From Shewanella woodyi ATCC 51908 (GTDB lineage: Bacteria; Pseudomonadota; Gammaproteobacteria; Enterobacterales; Shewanellaceae), in contig NC_010506.1 in assembly GCF_000019525.1 (NCBI RefSeq), forward strand, positions 2,914,001 through 2,978,000: 64,000 bases of DNA. Reading direction: 5' to 3'. Each line of letters begins with the position of its first letter. Position 1 is the first letter of the stretch. Position numbers and translations under genes: made by a program. Below, one piece after another: positions 63,266 through 64,000 of this stretch. The notes under the pieces were generated by a model. That model saw only the letters and a list, made by a program, of their open reading frames with translations, searched no databases and had not been told where the DNA came from.

Positions 63266-64000
63266 TGTATTTTTTATCCCTACAGGTGATTATCTAAGAC
63301 AATTCATTGGGAACTCAATGGTAAAACCTTCTGACATTAAAGATATATTAAAAAAAAGAGGGGTGTATTCATCTTCTAATGAGAAAAAAACACTGGGACC
63401 AATATTGGTTAAAAGCGGAATATCTCCTGAAGAATTTGAATCGTTAAAGGAATCCATTCAAACAAAAGAAGAAAACCCAAAGGTTCAAAGCCGAAAACTA
63501 AAATGGGAAAGTGATGATAGTCTAATAGAAGCTATTCCTCACAATTTTGACTTTTCAAATTTAGTAGATGATCCTTTTGGGGTTCTTTCTATTGATAATG
63601 CGCCAGTGTTTACAGTTGCAGGGGATGGTACTAACACTAACCACTTAATAGCTGAAGTCACATTAAAACGAAATGATAAAACAAAGAATTTTGGTGATGA
63701 TGTTACTTATCACCAATGCTCGATAGAGCTTCGAATTGATGATGATAAAAATGTGAGTTTGAATGTTTTAACAAAGCATTCTTCAAAAGAAACCTTAAAT
63801 TTAGTCAATAAAGTTACTAGGCGTATACACAATCATTTGAAAGATAACGGCTATGTAAGTAATGAACCAATTGAAAAAATATTATTCGGAAATTTCACTA
63901 ATGAAAATCGAATAGATTTCCTTGTCGCAATGGCAAAATCAAATGAAAAATATCTGTATTACAAAGATATGAAAAAAGTACATATGTCTCCAGATGAGGA
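63258..64000 (+). CDS. Partner protein of the nuclease-like gene (cut by window end)
   Basis: At least 247 codons from ATG 63258, open to the last base. It begins MSNVFFIPTGDYLRQFIGNS and has no signal peptide or known motif in the visible part. It contains a beta-rich middle (about 110-175) and a helical stretch after it. The eight-base overlap with the upstream stop indicates one operon. AT-rich codon use contrasts with the core genes, suggesting transfer. Confidence 0.75.
   Translation, partial: MSNVFFIPTGDYLRQFIGNSMVKPSDIKDILKKRGVYSSSNEKKTLGPILVKSGISPEEFESLKESIQTKEENPKVQSRKLKWESDDSLIEAIPHNFDFSNLVDDPFGVLSIDNAPVFTVAGDGTNTNHLIAEVTLKRNDKTKNFGDDVTYHQCSIELRIDDDKNVSLNVLTKHSSKETLNLVNKVTRRIHNHLKDNGYVSNEPIEKILFGNFTNENRIDFLVAMAKSNEKYLYYKDMKKVHMSPDE

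Overview
This window is chromosomal DNA from a marine gammaproteobacterium, almost certainly a Shewanella. The evidence is the block gapA - DUF2989-type lipoprotein - extended GAPDH - tRNA-Gly/Cys/Leu - aspartate aminotransferase - YvcK-like - bax - ttcA - uspE - etrA/fnr - TauE-like - ccoS-I-H - ccoP-Q-O-N - HD-GYP regulator, which I recall as the order around the gap and etrA/cco loci of Shewanella oneidensis. Perfect HexR-like and FNR-like operators in the expected promoters agree with this. The assignment rests on gene order and protein motifs; no search was run.

Layout. 0-4.7 kb (minus strand): a periplasmic redox cassette of a 312-residue secreted protein with eight ~38-residue quasi-repeats, a di-heme peroxidase/MauG-type protein, a small cupredoxin, a di-heme cytochrome c and an orphan sensor histidine kinase. 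4.9-8.6 kb: an RluA-type pseudouridine synthase and an M1 aminopeptidase. 8.6-11 kb: a lone tyrosine recombinase and a protein with a C-terminal ribbon-helix-helix-like segment, with three copies of a 13-bp palindrome and one 13-bp-arm hairpin around them. 11-18.7 kb: mixed accessory metabolism (kinase-like, SDR, GNAT, FAD oxidase, PotD-like binding protein, small proteins). 18.8-23.2 kb: two GAPDH genes with HexR-like operators and the tRNA Gly-Cys-Leu operon.

23.2-43.05 kb is the most unusual part. Four tandem ~114-bp repeats built from the 3' end of tRNA-Leu(UAA) plus its terminator follow the tRNA. A further copy lies about 19.3 kb downstream. Between them sits an apparent genomic island whose left end keeps a fragment of a P4-type integrase C terminus. 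Its cargo is a compact catabolic set: TetR regulator, two formylglycine sulfatases, a FadL/OmpP1-like outer-membrane channel, a FadD-like acyl-CoA ligase, an SDR, two DUF1330 proteins, two GST-like proteins (one broken by an in-frame stop), a membrane-anchored DJ-1/PfpI protein, a DUF2147-like protein, and a 1299-residue protein joining a 7Fe ferredoxin, an adrenodoxin-reductase-type FNR and a bis-MGD molybdoenzyme in one chain. An inverted-repeat motif, TTGRCA-N7-TGNCAA, occurs upstream of the TetR gene, in both divergent sulfatase promoters and before the second DUF1330 gene. I infer one regulon for uptake, desulfation, CoA activation and redox conversion of a sulfated, probably hydrophobic, compound.

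43.1-60.1 kb is core genome: aspartate aminotransferase, YvcK-like, bax, ttcA, uspE, etrA, the cbb3 oxidase maturation genes and ccoNOQP (ccoQ is only 55 codons). A perfect FNR box lies between ccoN and a divergent lipoprotein gene. 60.1-64 kb is accessory again: a second tyrosine recombinase flanked by short repeats, a decayed ATPase fragment resembling viral packaging ATPases, and an overlapping two-gene module (PD-(D/E)XK-like candidate plus a partner cut by the window end) that looks like a defence system.
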